Of a DNA stretch of 32,033 nucleotides, positions 5,758 to 14,800 are shown in pieces. Position 1 is the first letter of the stretch. Each line of letters opens with the position of its first letter. A program made the position numbers and the translations under genes. Source of the stretch: CAYOZL01 sp964408435 (GTDB taxonomy: Bacteria; Bdellovibrionota_C; UBA2361; SZUA-149; CAYOZL01); assembly GCA_964408435.1 (NCBI GenBank), contig CAYOZL010000024.1:1-32033 (forward strand). Direction: 5' to 3'. Below the pieces are notes generated by a model. The model saw only the letters and a list, made by a program, of their open reading frames with translations, ran no database searches and was not told the origin of the DNA.

Positions 5758-7725
5758 ATGATAAGTCCTAAAATTGAATCGATAATTAAGAATGAAGAAA
5801 AAATTCTTGAAGAAATAGTCTCTTCTTTAAAAAAACAACTAGGGAGCTACTATCAACGTTTCACAGATGAGAGTTCTAAAGCTAGAGAACTTACTTCTGA
5901 AATAGTCGCATCAACCAAAGATGACCAGATGCAACAACTAGCAAACGATGAAGCTGTATCCCATCGTCTTGCAGATAACATGAAACAAGAAGTTAAAAAA
6001 ATTGATACCTTAATCGATAAACCATACTTCGCTAGAATTGTTCTTGAAGAAATAAAAGGTGATAAAACAAGAGAAATTGAATACAAACTAGGAACTACTT
6101 CAAACTTAGACTGCAGAATTATTGATTGGCGAAATGCCCCAATTGCAAAACTATTTTATCAATACGAACAAGGTGAAGAATACTTTGAAGTAATACAAGA
6201 CCAAGAAAAAGAAGGAATTGTAAAATTAAGAAATCAAGTTGGAATTAAAAATTCTGAACTTCAAAGTATAAGTTGCAATGAAGGTAAATTTGAAAAAAAA
6301 GATGACAAATGGACTGTAACTGCAAAGGAAACAAAATCCAGCTCTAGTTTAAAGTCTATCTTAGAACTGATTACTCCTGACCAATTTCAACTAATTACTG
6401 AAAGTGCTGAAACTGCTGTATTAATTCAAGGAATTGCTGGCTCTGGAAAAACTACAATCGCCCTACATAGACTTGCTTGGCTAATGCATAAAGGCAACTC
6501 AGAGATAAAAGCAGAAGATGCCTTAGTGATAGTAGTAAGTAATTCATTACAAACTTATATTTCTTCTATATTACCAGAGCTAGGCTCTGAAAATGCTGAA
6601 ATAAAAACTTTTGAAGATTGGGCTAGAGAGACTTTAGCAAAATGTTTAAACAGACCTATTGAAAAAACACTTCTTAAAAAAGCACCACCTTCGACTCTAA
6701 GATTAAAAAAATCTGTTGGTTTCTTAGAAATATTTCAAAAAGCTTGCGAACAAGTAAACCAAAAAGGTTCTAGTCATTACAAAGAAGCATTATTTCTAGC
6801 TCTTAATCAAGAAAAAGAAATTATCGAAAAAGAAAAATTAATCGATAGAGAAATAATTGAAAAAACTAAGGCTTGGTCAAATGAATGTCTTGATACAGGT
6901 TATTTTGATTCTGGAGATTTATCTCTGGCATTACTTTTTGAATTATCTAAAGACCAAAAACTATTTAAAGATAAATACGGCACAGAATATTTAGTTGCTG
7001 ATGAAATTCAAGATTTATCTAGCTCTGAAATTTTACTAATAGTTAGCCTAGTTAAAAAGCCAAGTAATGTTACCCTTGTTGGAGACACCGCTCAGCAGCT
7101 AACTAAACAATCAGACTTTCAAGGCTGGGACTCATTAAAACAACTTATTAGCTCTAAAGATGGCGAGTTAAACTTCACTACACTTAACCTAAGTCATAGA
7201 TCTACAGTAGAAATCATGAGAGTGGCTGATGCCGTCTTAGGAGAAAATAGGTCTTTAAAAGGACGTTCTGGAAGAGCTCCAATCTGGTTTAAATGTTTTA
7301 ATGAAAATACCGGTGTTAAACAAAGTATTAACTGGATTAGAAAAGTTAAGGAAAAATACCCTGAGCAAAATTTAGCAGTACTTTGCAAAGATGATAATGA
7401 AGCAAAGTTAGTGGCAAGTTTACTAGAACCAAGCTTTGGTGGAGCTGTAAATTTATTTAGTAAGTACGAAAGAGTTGGTAATGTTTCTGGAATTCAAGTA
7501 GCTCCAATTGATGCTTCAAAAGGCTTAGAGTTTTTTGCAGTTTTAATCTGGAATCCAACTGAAAGGGACTATCCTAAAACAGAAGCAAGTAAAAAAGCAC
7601 TATATACTGCCATTACTAGAAGTTCTGAGCTTGTGTGCTTTACTACTTGGGGAAGATATAGTCCTTTACTACATCAAGTCCCAAATAGATTCCTAAGGAT
7701 TTATAAAGCAGGAAGAGAAGAATAA
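5758..7725 (+). CDS. HelD-like superfamily 1 helicase / RNA polymerase-recycling ATPase
   Basis: An N-terminal charged coiled coil (about residues 1-90) is followed by DKPYFARI and IIDWRNAPIAKLFY, the pattern of HelD proteins (PYFGR...IDWRAP). ATPase motifs in order are Walker A GIAGSGKTT (about 224-232), Walker B VADEIQDLS (about 411), GDTAQQL (about 441), LSHRSTVEIM (about 480), DASKGLEF (about 584) and YTAITRSSE (about 615). The 655-residue length is close to the usual HelD size. In Gram-positive bacteria HelD binds RNA polymerase, pushes its coiled coil into the channels and releases stalled enzyme and nucleic acid. The same role is inferred here; a DNA-repair helicase role is the alternative. 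It is not in an obvious operon with later genes: a 215-nt gap follows. Confidence 0.85.
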   Translation: MISPKIESIIKNEEKILEEIVSSLKKQLGSYYQRFTDESSKARELTSEIVASTKDDQMQQLANDEAVSHRLADNMKQEVKKIDTLIDKPYFARIVLEEIKGDKTREIEYKLGTTSNLDCRIIDWRNAPIAKLFYQYEQGEEYFEVIQDQEKEGIVKLRNQVGIKNSELQSISCNEGKFEKKDDKWTVTAKETKSSSSLKSILELITPDQFQLITESAETAVLIQGIAGSGKTTIALHRLAWLMHKGNSEIKAEDALVIVVSNSLQTYISSILPELGSENAEIKTFEDWARETLAKCLNRPIEKTLLKKAPPSTLRLKKSVGFLEIFQKACEQVNQKGSSHYKEALFLALNQEKEIIEKEKLIDREIIEKTKAWSNECLDTGYFDSGDLSLALLFELSKDQKLFKDKYGTEYLVADEIQDLSSSEILLIVSLVKKPSNVTLVGDTAQQLTKQSDFQGWDSLKQLISSKDGELNFTTLNLSHRSTVEIMRVADAVLGENRSLKGRSGRAPIWFKCFNENTGVKQSINWIRKVKEKYPEQNLAVLCKDDNEAKLVASLLEPSFGGAVNLFSKYERVGNVSGIQVAPIDASKGLEFFAVLIWNPTERDYPKTEASKKALYTAITRSSELVCFTTWGRYSPLLHQVPNRFLRIYKAGREE

Positions 7726-7940
7726 ACCCTTTAATTTATCAAGAACTTAAGAACTCCTTTGAATTTTTGAAAAATCTATGCGCTTAATGTAAGGTATAAC
7801 TAATCTTGCTCTTTATAATTCTAAAATTAAAAATTTTATTACAGTTTTGTAAAGCTCAATTTGCAAAGCTGTAAGAGAAACAATTCAAGGTTTCTTAAAA
7901 AGGTTATCTTACAGCAATACACTTTACCCCATAAGAAAAA

Positions 7941-8234
7941 ATGCCAAAAAAGAATAAAAGAACTATGATCCACGGCACACATATTGGACTTCAAGTTCAC
8001 ATCGATCGGCACAACAGCAAAGTACAAGTCAAAAGCGGAACGAATGTCGTTCTTGAGGCAAGCTCAAAAAAAGGGCAAAGAACTGCAGAACTACCTTCAG
8101 GATGGACAGGAAGTCTTACTTGGGTTGGGGACAGAGACATCTGGTGCAAAGTGGATTTAAAAACACCACAGGGAAAAAGACTTAAAGAAGACTACCCAAA
8201 GGGGGACAGAGAAAAAGTGACAACTTTCATATAA
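7941..8234 (+). CDS. Small basic hypothetical protein, 97 aa
   Basis: No family was recognised. The protein begins PKKNKRTMIHGTH, then alternates short hydrophobic and charged stretches (IGLQVHIDRHNSKVQV, TNVVLEASSKKG, GWTGSLTWVGDRDIWCKV) that look like beta strands, and ends with a Lys/Asp-rich tail. It has no signal peptide or membrane span. Codon use is visibly richer in G+C than the genes on either side (28 of the 60 bases from 8101), as for the hypothetical gene at 1494. An all-beta, possibly nucleic-acid-binding fold is a guess from the strand pattern and the basic charge. There is no clear Shine-Dalgarno sequence. It stands alone between gaps of 215 and 119 nt. Confidence 0.55.
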   Translation: MPKKNKRTMIHGTHIGLQVHIDRHNSKVQVKSGTNVVLEASSKKGQRTAELPSGWTGSLTWVGDRDIWCKVDLKTPQGKRLKEDYPKGDREKVTTFI

Positions 8235-8353
8235 GTAACTTATACTCACTAGAGAAGGTATTTGTTTCTCTTCAGCCTATATAAAACTTCTTGTAACTTA
8301 CAGTTATAAATTTCTGAATACTCTCTAGTAAAATCAACATCAAAGCTCTTACT

Positions 8354-8902
8354 ATGATGGAACAATATCCAATTTATTTTATTATGGCTTTAGTTGGTAC
8401 ATTATTTTATGTGCTTAAAATAGCCTTAATGCTTATGGGAGGAGACGCTGATTCAGATTTCGATTCTGACCTAGACTCACACCCAGATGGCACTTCTTCT
8501 TTTACCCTACTCTCTATTCAATCAATCTTAGCTTTTATAATGGCAGCTGGATGGATTGGCCTTGCTTGTAGAAGAGAGTGGGAATTTGGTGAATACACTT
8601 CAATACTAATTGCTAGTGTTTTTGGTTTTTTAATGATGCTTTTAAATTCTTATTTTTCATTGAAAATTAAATCTTTAAACGATGAGAACAAATTTGACTT
8701 AGAAGACACCGTAGGAAAAGAAGGAATAGTCTATGCTCGCATCCCTGCTAAAGGTAAAGGACAAGGTCAAGTAGAGATAGTAGTTCAAGGAAGCAAAAAA
8801 ATAATTCCTGCAAAAAGCGCAAGCAAAGAAATAGATTCATTTAAAGAAGTAAAAATAGTTGAAGTTAAAAACAATTCAGTTTTAATAGTAGAGAAAATTT
8901 AG
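8354..8902 (+). CDS. NfeD-like membrane protein with C-terminal OB fold
   Basis: Three hydrophobic segments lie at about residues 6-29, 50-72 and 80-100, with an acidic loop (DADSDFDSDLDSH) between the first two. The soluble end (about 108-182) starts DLEDTVGKEGIVYARI and looks like the small OB-type beta barrel of NfeD/YuaF proteins. Such proteins are encoded next to flotillins and help place or stabilise them in membrane microdomains. The flotillin gene starts 9 nt after this stop, which makes the assignment firm. Two ATGs are adjacent (8354 and 8357); the first is used here. Confidence 0.85.
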   Translation: MMEQYPIYFIMALVGTLFYVLKIALMLMGGDADSDFDSDLDSHPDGTSSFTLLSIQSILAFIMAAGWIGLACRREWEFGEYTSILIASVFGFLMMLLNSYFSLKIKSLNDENKFDLEDTVGKEGIVYARIPAKGKGQGQVEIVVQGSKKIIPAKSASKEIDSFKEVKIVEVKNNSVLIVEKI

Positions 8903-8911
8903 GAGCAAAAC

Positions 8912-10471
8912 ATGGGTTCTTTTGGTTTAATTGCAGTAATAGTAGTACCTTTACTAATTGTATTTTTCTTTCTACTTTTTCTAGCAAAACAATTTAGAAG
9001 ATGCCCATCAAACAGAATTTTAGTTATTTACGGTAGTAAAGTTGGACCAACAGGAGCTGCTAAATGCTTACATGGTGGTGGTACTTTTGTAATCCCTCTT
9101 ATTCAAGACTACACTTACCTTTCACTTGAGCCAATCACTATTGATATTGATTTAAGAAGTGCTCTTTCTAAGAAAAACATAAGAGTAAATGTTCCTTCTA
9201 CTTTTACTATTGGTATTTCTACCATTCCAGAGATCATGTCTAACGCTGCAGAAAGACTGCTAGGGCTAGGAATAAAAGAAATCAATAACCAAGCTCAAGA
9301 TATTATTCTAGGTCAAATGCGTCTAGTTCTTGCAACTCTTTCTATTGAAGAGATTAACCAAGATAGAGAGAAATTTTTAGATTTAGTAAATAAAAACGTT
9401 AACTTTGAGCTTAACAAAATTGGGCTAGAAGTTATTAACGTAAACATTAGAGATATCACTGATGAATCAGGATACATTGAAGCTATTGGTAAAAAAGCTG
9501 CAGCGGAAGCGATTAACATTGCAAAAGTAGAAGTAGCTCAACAAGAAAAATCAGGTTCAATTGGTGAAGCTCAAGAAACAAGAGAAAAAGAAGTTGTAGT
9601 TGCAAGAGAATTAGCAGAATCTGAAGCTGGTCAAAAACAAGCTAACAGAGATAAAAGAATTGCTGTTTCAAAGTTTGAAGCTGAAGGTGTAACTGGAGAA
9701 GTAAACGCACTTAGAGAACAACAAGTTGCAATAGCACAGCAAAAAGCAATTACAGTTCAAGGCCAAAAAGAAGCAGAAAGAGAAAGAAGACTAGCAGTTG
9801 CTGGATTTGAAGCTCAGGCTATTCAAGGGGAGAATGCTTCAATGGCTAATATTGCCGAATACGATGCGGCTCTAAAAGTAAAACAAGCTGAAGCTAAAAG
9901 ACTAGGTGACGTCGCACTAGCTCAAGCAACTAGAGATGTTTTAAATGCAGAGAAAGAACAAGAAGTTGCAAGATTACAAAAAACTGAGCTTGCTCAACAA
10001 GAAGTAGATAAAATGAGAGTAGAAATAGAAGCCGAAGCCGATGCAGAAAGAATTAGAAGAGTTGCACAAGGTGAAGCTGATGCGATTTTAGCTAAATATA
10101 AAGCTGAGGCTGAAGGGATAAGAAAAGTACTCGATGCGAAAGCAGAGGGTTATAGAAATTTCATCTCTACTGTTGGAGAAGACAAACAACTTGTTCCTAC
10201 TCTATTAATGGTAGAGCAGATGCCTCAACTTGTAGAACAACAAGTAAAAGCAGTCTCAGACTTAAAAATAGACAAAGTTACTGTTTGGGATGGCGGTAGT
10301 GAAAAAGGAAGCTCAACTGCTAATTTCATGAGAGGATTAATTGGCTCTTTACCACCTGTGCATGACTTAGCTAAGCATGCTGGAGTTCAACTTCCACAAT
10401 TTCTTGGAGAGGTTCAAGCAGAAGAAAAATTGAAAAATAAAATCGAAAATAACAAAAAGCCACAAAAATAG
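8912..10471 (+). CDS. Flotillin-family SPFH protein
   Basis: A clear AGGAG lies 8 nt before the ATG. A hydrophobic N-terminal anchor (about residues 3-25) is followed by RRCPSNRILVIYG and the SPFH domain to about residue 200. A long Glu/Ala-rich coiled coil (about 200-400) follows, with repeated blocks such as QANRDKRIAVSKFEAEG and EAERERRLAVAGFEAQ. The C-terminal part has AEGYRNFISTVGEDKQLVPT and ends in a short basic tail. At 519 residues it matches FloT/YuaG-type flotillins, which oligomerise on the inner leaflet and organise functional membrane microdomains. It forms a two-gene operon with the NfeD-like gene. It converges on the next minus-strand gene with only 19 nt between, leaving no room for separate terminators. 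Confidence 0.93.
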   Translation: MGSFGLIAVIVVPLLIVFFFLLFLAKQFRRCPSNRILVIYGSKVGPTGAAKCLHGGGTFVIPLIQDYTYLSLEPITIDIDLRSALSKKNIRVNVPSTFTIGISTIPEIMSNAAERLLGLGIKEINNQAQDIILGQMRLVLATLSIEEINQDREKFLDLVNKNVNFELNKIGLEVINVNIRDITDESGYIEAIGKKAAAEAINIAKVEVAQQEKSGSIGEAQETREKEVVVARELAESEAGQKQANRDKRIAVSKFEAEGVTGEVNALREQQVAIAQQKAITVQGQKEAERERRLAVAGFEAQAIQGENASMANIAEYDAALKVKQAEAKRLGDVALAQATRDVLNAEKEQEVARLQKTELAQQEVDKMRVEIEAEADAERIRRVAQGEADAILAKYKAEAEGIRKVLDAKAEGYRNFISTVGEDKQLVPTLLMVEQMPQLVEQQVKAVSDLKIDKVTVWDGGSEKGSSTANFMRGLIGSLPPVHDLAKHAGVQLPQFLGEVQAEEKLKNKIENNKKPQK

Positions 10472-10490
10472 CAGGGCAATTAGGAGTAGC

Positions 10491-11996
10491 TTACTTTAAT
10501 TCTAACTCTTTGCTTACTTTTGGTAAATTTTGCTTGATGAATTCTCGTAACTCTTGGCAATTTTCAGATGATTTTATCTCAGTTAAATATTCCTCTACTC
10601 TTAGTGGATTATCCCCTCTAAGTTCTTCATATCCATTTCTTAATACTAAATCTTCTGAGAACTTAAACTCTTCAATAGCAATAGAGCAAAGCTCATCAAC
10701 CACTTGCTGATAACCGGACTGCTCGTAAAATCTACTATCTTCTTCTTTTAAAATCTTAGCCATTCCAACAACACCAATAGCTAATTCAACTACTGAAGCA
10801 CTTGTGTCATGCCCACTTGCTTTATCAATATTATCATCTAGACTATCCATCCCCTTTACAAAGATCTTATATGCTTGCAATCTCGCCTTTGCTGGATCAT
10901 TCGAAAGCTCTAAGCCATTCTCTACTAAGGCATCCATAGTCTCTCTTGCGACTCTATTACCAACGATACAAGCATTTAACTCTTCAAGTAAAAACCCTGC
11001 CTTATGCTTTTTAGCTGTAAACAAAGGGCTATCTGCATAGGCCTTAAATGATTTGCTCATTGAATCTTTCATCGGATACTCTCTAATTACTTTATCCAAA
11101 AATAACTCGCCACCAACAAAGGCTGGTGGATGTTCACATACCATTCCTATTTTCTTACTTGGCAAAATAATAGCAAAAGAACGATTATGCTTTGCCTCCA
11201 TAGTAGTCCCATCCTCATTGAATGTGACCCCTACTCTATTTAATTCATTGTAATCTGAAACCTTACTAGCTATCCCGTGCAAGGTCTCATGAGCAGTAGT
11301 GCTAAGGTTAGCTCTATAATCATGACCAGTTGGTAAGGTCATGCTCATTATGTCCAAAAAAGTTTTAGAATACTGACTTGGATTTAACTCTGATAACTCA
11401 CTTGATAAATTTAACTTTGCTCTATCAAAATAAATAGGATGATTCCCTTTTATATCTTTTAATGCCACTCCACCGCTTGCTAATAAATCGAACTCTTTAA
11501 ATCTTTCAATTGGTTTAGGTAAATCAATAGACTCTTGCCAACTATCATCTTGTTTAATATTAAAAACAACTTCTTTACCTAATGAAGGAATAGTTAAAGT
11601 AACTTTGCCTTGAAAATTCTTCTCCGGTTGGAAACTATATGTTTTAAAACCATTTCCATTATCTGTAACTTTAACCTTTCCCCATCCGTTATAAGAGCGC
11701 TCTCCGGCTAATTCTTTTTGAGTTAGAATAATACCATCACCTTGCTCGTTCTTGATTGAAAGTTTAACCTCACTCAAATCGACTAAATCAGTTCGAATAT
11801 AAGGAAGCTTACCCTTTTCGACATAACATCCGTATTTAAAACGATTTTTAACACAAGTAATCATCTTCCTCGAAGGCAAGTCTCTTCTAAGCACCTTTCT
11901 AAAAAGATTTCTAATAGGTTGCCTTTTTCGCGGCAAACGAGCTTCCGATTCTTGCTCTTGAGCAAGCTGATTAATCTGTGGTCCTTTAGCAAACAT
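10491..11996 (-). CDS. Putative zinc metalloprotease (HExxH protein), 501 aa, uncharacterised
   Basis: The protein contains TAHETLHGIAS, an HExxH zincin motif with the first His near residue 236. A possible third ligand lies in LLEELNACIVGNR around residue 337. The N-terminus is very basic (KRQPIRNLFRKVLRRDLPSRK) without a hydrophobic signal peptide. A beta-rich stretch of about 70-160 (GWGKVKVTDNGNGFKTYSF, KVTLTIPSLGKEVVF) precedes the catalytic part. The C-terminal 150 residues are helical and acidic. The family is not recognised. The HExxH sits in a helix-like setting preceded by a small residue, which supports a true metal site, but the long gap to the candidate third ligand is unusual for gluzincins. 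It could be a toxin-like or effector-type peptidase; that is speculation. Confidence 0.7.
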   Translation of the reverse strand: MFAKGPQINQLAQEQESEARLPRKRQPIRNLFRKVLRRDLPSRKMITCVKNRFKYGCYVEKGKLPYIRTDLVDLSEVKLSIKNEQGDGIILTQKELAGERSYNGWGKVKVTDNGNGFKTYSFQPEKNFQGKVTLTIPSLGKEVVFNIKQDDSWQESIDLPKPIERFKEFDLLASGGVALKDIKGNHPIYFDRAKLNLSSELSELNPSQYSKTFLDIMSMTLPTGHDYRANLSTTAHETLHGIASKVSDYNELNRVGVTFNEDGTTMEAKHNRSFAIILPSKKIGMVCEHPPAFVGGELFLDKVIREYPMKDSMSKSFKAYADSPLFTAKKHKAGFLLEELNACIVGNRVARETMDALVENGLELSNDPAKARLQAYKIFVKGMDSLDDNIDKASGHDTSASVVELAIGVVGMAKILKEEDSRFYEQSGYQQVVDELCSIAIEEFKFSEDLVLRNGYEELRGDNPLRVEEYLTEIKSSENCQELREFIKQNLPKVSKELELK

Positions 11997-12110
11997 TCCA
12001 TCTTATGTTATCAGATGAAACGGCAGATAAGTTGCATAAAGCAAGAGGCCTTAACTGTATTATTCTATTAGCATTTACTGGAAGTTAATCTGATTTAGTT
12101 GTTTTAATAA

Positions 12111-12752
12111 CTAGTTTAGCTGATTAAGCTTTACTTTATAAAGCTTTAAAACAGTTCCCTCAGGAGTAGCAGTCTCTAAATAAGAAAATGGCTTTTCACC
12201 TGGCTCCCAATAAAAATTAACTTCAATTTCTTTTCCTGCTGCTATTTGCTTACTATCATCAGAAATAGTTTCTCTAAAAGCGACCTTGTCATTAACAGTC
12301 GCAACCAATAAAGCACTCCATTCCTTTACAAGCTGTTTTGTATTATTTTTTAATTTCAACTTTAAATAGACTCTTTTCTCAGGTAGGCCTTCTTCAACTA
12401 TTCTTGTGCTATAAGTTTCAACAGTTAAATCTTTTGAAGGAACAACTACCCCTGTAGTTTTAGTACTCTTTTTTATTTTCCCCGCTAGACCATCTTTTTT
12501 AACCCAAGCTTTAATACTAACCAAAGCCCAATCACCATCTTCCTTTACTACTTCTACTGGTGAGTTAATGTAAACCTCACCCATTTTTCCACCTCGTGGA
12601 CTCCTTGTCATAGTGATCGAAGGCTTTTTAACGATCAATTTAGAGCTTTTATTAGATTCCTGTGCTATGGAATTATTAAAAAAGATAGTTAATATAAGTA
12701 TAGTAGTGAAAAAAATTGAGTGAAAAATTTTTGTCATATTAATTATTTTCAT
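12111..12752 (-). CDS. Secreted SH3-like domain protein, 213 aa
   Basis: A signal peptide is evident: a short basic start, a hydrophobic stretch at about residues 10-28 (IFHSIFFTTILILTIFF) and a likely cleavage site after NNSIAQ. A compact beta domain follows (about 38-90) with VYINSPVEVVKEDGDWALV and AWVKKDGLAG, the pattern of bacterial SH3 domains. A second beta-rich region covers about 110-213. There is an alternative in-frame ATG five codons in (12737). Bacterial SH3 domains often bind peptidoglycan or mediate envelope contacts, so a periplasmic or envelope role is likely. No catalytic domain is attached. It is divergent from the chorismate enzyme gene, with 47 nt between the starts. Confidence 0.75.
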   Translation of the reverse strand: MKIINMTKIFHSIFFTTILILTIFFNNSIAQESNKSSKLIVKKPSITMTRSPRGGKMGEVYINSPVEVVKEDGDWALVSIKAWVKKDGLAGKIKKSTKTTGVVVPSKDLTVETYSTRIVEEGLPEKRVYLKLKLKNNTKQLVKEWSALLVATVNDKVAFRETISDDSKQIAAGKEIEVNFYWEPGEKPFSYLETATPEGTVLKLYKVKLNQLN

Positions 12753-12799
12753 TAAAAATTTAAAATAAAAAAGTTAAAGTAAAAAAACACATATAAGCA

Positions 12800-14149
12800 G
12801 TGAATTATCATAAAAAAAATATCCACTTAGATTGCATTCAAACAAATCCTATAGGTATTTGGCAAGCTAATAAGCAAGTATATTATTTTTTTGAGTCTAA
12901 ATACACATTTTATCTAACCAGGAATGAAGTAAAGGTATTAGAAGGTCAAAAAGAGCTTCATAAATTTACATTTAAAAATGACTTTTTAAAAAACAATTTA
13001 TCTTACTGCATTCAAAACTGCCTTGAACTACTAAAAATTGATAGAGCCTTAATGTTTGGTTTCATCTCATATGATTACGCTAGACATATTGAGGATATAA
13101 AAAACTTTAAATATACCGAAGAGTTTCCAGACTATTATTTTATGATACCTAACCTTTATGCAAAAAAGGATTTAGAGACTGATAAAGTGCAAATTTTCGA
13201 CCTTGAAGACAGAAGTGATTACAGCTTCCTAGAAAAACAAAAAAGGGAACAAAAAGAAAAATCAGGAATAAACTTAGATTATAAAACAACACAATTTAAA
13301 TTAAAAAAGGATCAAAAAAACTTCTGCAAGATAACTGAGCAAGCAAAAGAATACATTCGTGAAGGAGATATTTTTCAAGCCGTTCTATCTAATGAGATCG
13401 AGTTTAAAAACAAAACTCCTGCTCTTAATCTCCACAACACACTTATAGATCGAAATCCTAGTGCATATCATTTCTTAATTAATTTTTTAGATAAACACTT
13501 AGTCGGTGCATCACCTGAGACAATGCTAGAATATAATTCTGCTGATAGAAAATTAACAATGAGATTAGTTGCGGGCACCTATCCAAAAGAATCTAATGAT
13601 TTCAAATCCGATCCTAACTCTCTTTTAAAAGACGAAAAAGAACTAGCAGAACATATGATGTTAGTAGACCACTGTAGAAACGACATTGGCAAACATGCAA
13701 AAATTTCAAGTGTGGAGGTAACTGAACTTTTAAAGCTAGTTTCTTTAAACGATATTTATCATTTAGTCTCTATGGTAAACGCTGAATTAAAAGAAAATAA
13801 AAACTGCTTTGACGCATTAGAGGCTTGTTTTCCAATCGCTACACTAACTGGCACTCCAAAAATAAGAGCAATGGAAATAATTAGCGAATTAGAGGATAGT
13901 CCTAGAAAACTTTTTGGAGGAGCAGTTGGAATTATTGAGACATCAAAAGACTTAAAAGAACAAAAATTAGATTTAGCTGTTATTATACGCTCTGCACTAC
14001 TAACAAATGAGACAAGCTATATAAACGCAGGTGCGGGGATTGTTTCAGACTCTGATGCGAATAGAGAGTTTCATGAATGTTTATGGAAAGCTAAAGCTTT
14101 AAGAGAAATTCTCCTTGATGAGAAGAGAAAGCAAGAAGATAGCGAGTAG
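12800..14149 (+). CDS. trpE: Chorismate-binding enzyme: anthranilate synthase component I / aminodeoxychorismate synthase component I
   Basis: The enzyme aminates chorismate using ammonia from its glutaminase partner, which is encoded next. The start is GTG. The chorismate-binding domain (about residues 170-445) shows GDIFQAVLS, GASPETMLEY, MRLVAGTYPKE, HMMLVDHCRNDIGKHA, TLTGTPKIRAMEI, LFGGAVGII and AGAGIVSDSDANREFHE. GDIFQxVLS, HxMLVDxxRND and an Ala in xAGT (not the Lys of PIKGT-type PabB) look more like TrpE. However, the N-terminal LLES-type tryptophan-feedback motif is not evident, and no other trp genes are nearby, so PabB remains possible. If it is TrpE, it may be insensitive to tryptophan. 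First gene of a four-gene operon with the glutaminase, queC and queE. Confidence 0.85.
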   Translation: MNYHKKNIHLDCIQTNPIGIWQANKQVYYFFESKYTFYLTRNEVKVLEGQKELHKFTFKNDFLKNNLSYCIQNCLELLKIDRALMFGFISYDYARHIEDIKNFKYTEEFPDYYFMIPNLYAKKDLETDKVQIFDLEDRSDYSFLEKQKREQKEKSGINLDYKTTQFKLKKDQKNFCKITEQAKEYIREGDIFQAVLSNEIEFKNKTPALNLHNTLIDRNPSAYHFLINFLDKHLVGASPETMLEYNSADRKLTMRLVAGTYPKESNDFKSDPNSLLKDEKELAEHMMLVDHCRNDIGKHAKISSVEVTELLKLVSLNDIYHLVSMVNAELKENKNCFDALEACFPIATLTGTPKIRAMEIISELEDSPRKLFGGAVGIIETSKDLKEQKLDLAVIIRSALLTNETSYINAGAGIVSDSDANREFHECLWKAKALREILLDEKRKQEDSE

Positions 14150-14176
14150 TAATATTAAAAGAGTGACATTAAAAGT

Positions 14177-14800
14177 ATGATATTAATTATTGATAACTAT
14201 GACTCTTTTACATACAACCTTTTTCAATACGCAAGTGAAGTAAGCTCTGATATTGATAAAAATTCTGAAGTAATAGTAAAAAGAAACGACTGCATTTCAA
14301 TACAAGAAATAAAAGAGATTAACCCCAGCCATATCATAATCTCCCCTGGCTCCTGCACTCCTAAACAGACTGGAATCTGCAAAGAACTAATAGAACAATT
14401 ACATCCTACCTATCCAATACTAGGTGTTTGCCTAGGTCACCAAACAATTGCAGAAGTTTTTGGAGCTAAGGTAGTAAAAGCTAGAAGACAAATGCATGGT
14501 AAAACCTCAAACATTATTCATGACAAGCAAGATATTTTTGAGAACTGCCAAGACTTACTCTCCATTGCAAGATATCACTCTTTAATAGTTAAAAATTTAC
14601 CTAGCGAACTTTACATAAGAGCAAAGACTAAAAATGATGAAATAATGGCAATTTCACATAAAAAACACCCTCATATCATCGGTATACAGTTCCACCCTGA
14701 ATCAATTTTGACAAAATCTGGAAAAGAGATACTTAAAAGCTTTGTAAAAAGAAAGAAACAAGACTTCTATGGCAATAATACTACTCTCAGGTGGCCTTGA
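14177..14800 (+). CDS. Glutamine amidotransferase subunit (TrpG/PabA)
   Basis: A class I glutaminase of 207 residues that hydrolyses glutamine and passes ammonia to the chorismate enzyme upstream. It begins MILIIDNYDSFTYNL, the classic TrpG/PabA start. The oxyanion and nucleophile region is ISPGSCTPKQTG followed by GVCLGHQTIAEVFG with the catalytic Cys, then MHGKT. The His-Glu pair is in QFHPES near residue 175. Many bacteria use one such subunit for both tryptophan and folate synthesis, so trpG and pabA cannot be told apart. Its last 32 nt overlap queC in another frame, indicating tight translational coupling. Confidence 0.93.
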   Translation: MILIIDNYDSFTYNLFQYASEVSSDIDKNSEVIVKRNDCISIQEIKEINPSHIIISPGSCTPKQTGICKELIEQLHPTYPILGVCLGHQTIAEVFGAKVVKARRQMHGKTSNIIHDKQDIFENCQDLLSIARYHSLIVKNLPSELYIRAKTKNDEIMAISHKKHPHIIGIQFHPESILTKSGKEILKSFVKRKKQDFYGNNTTLRWP

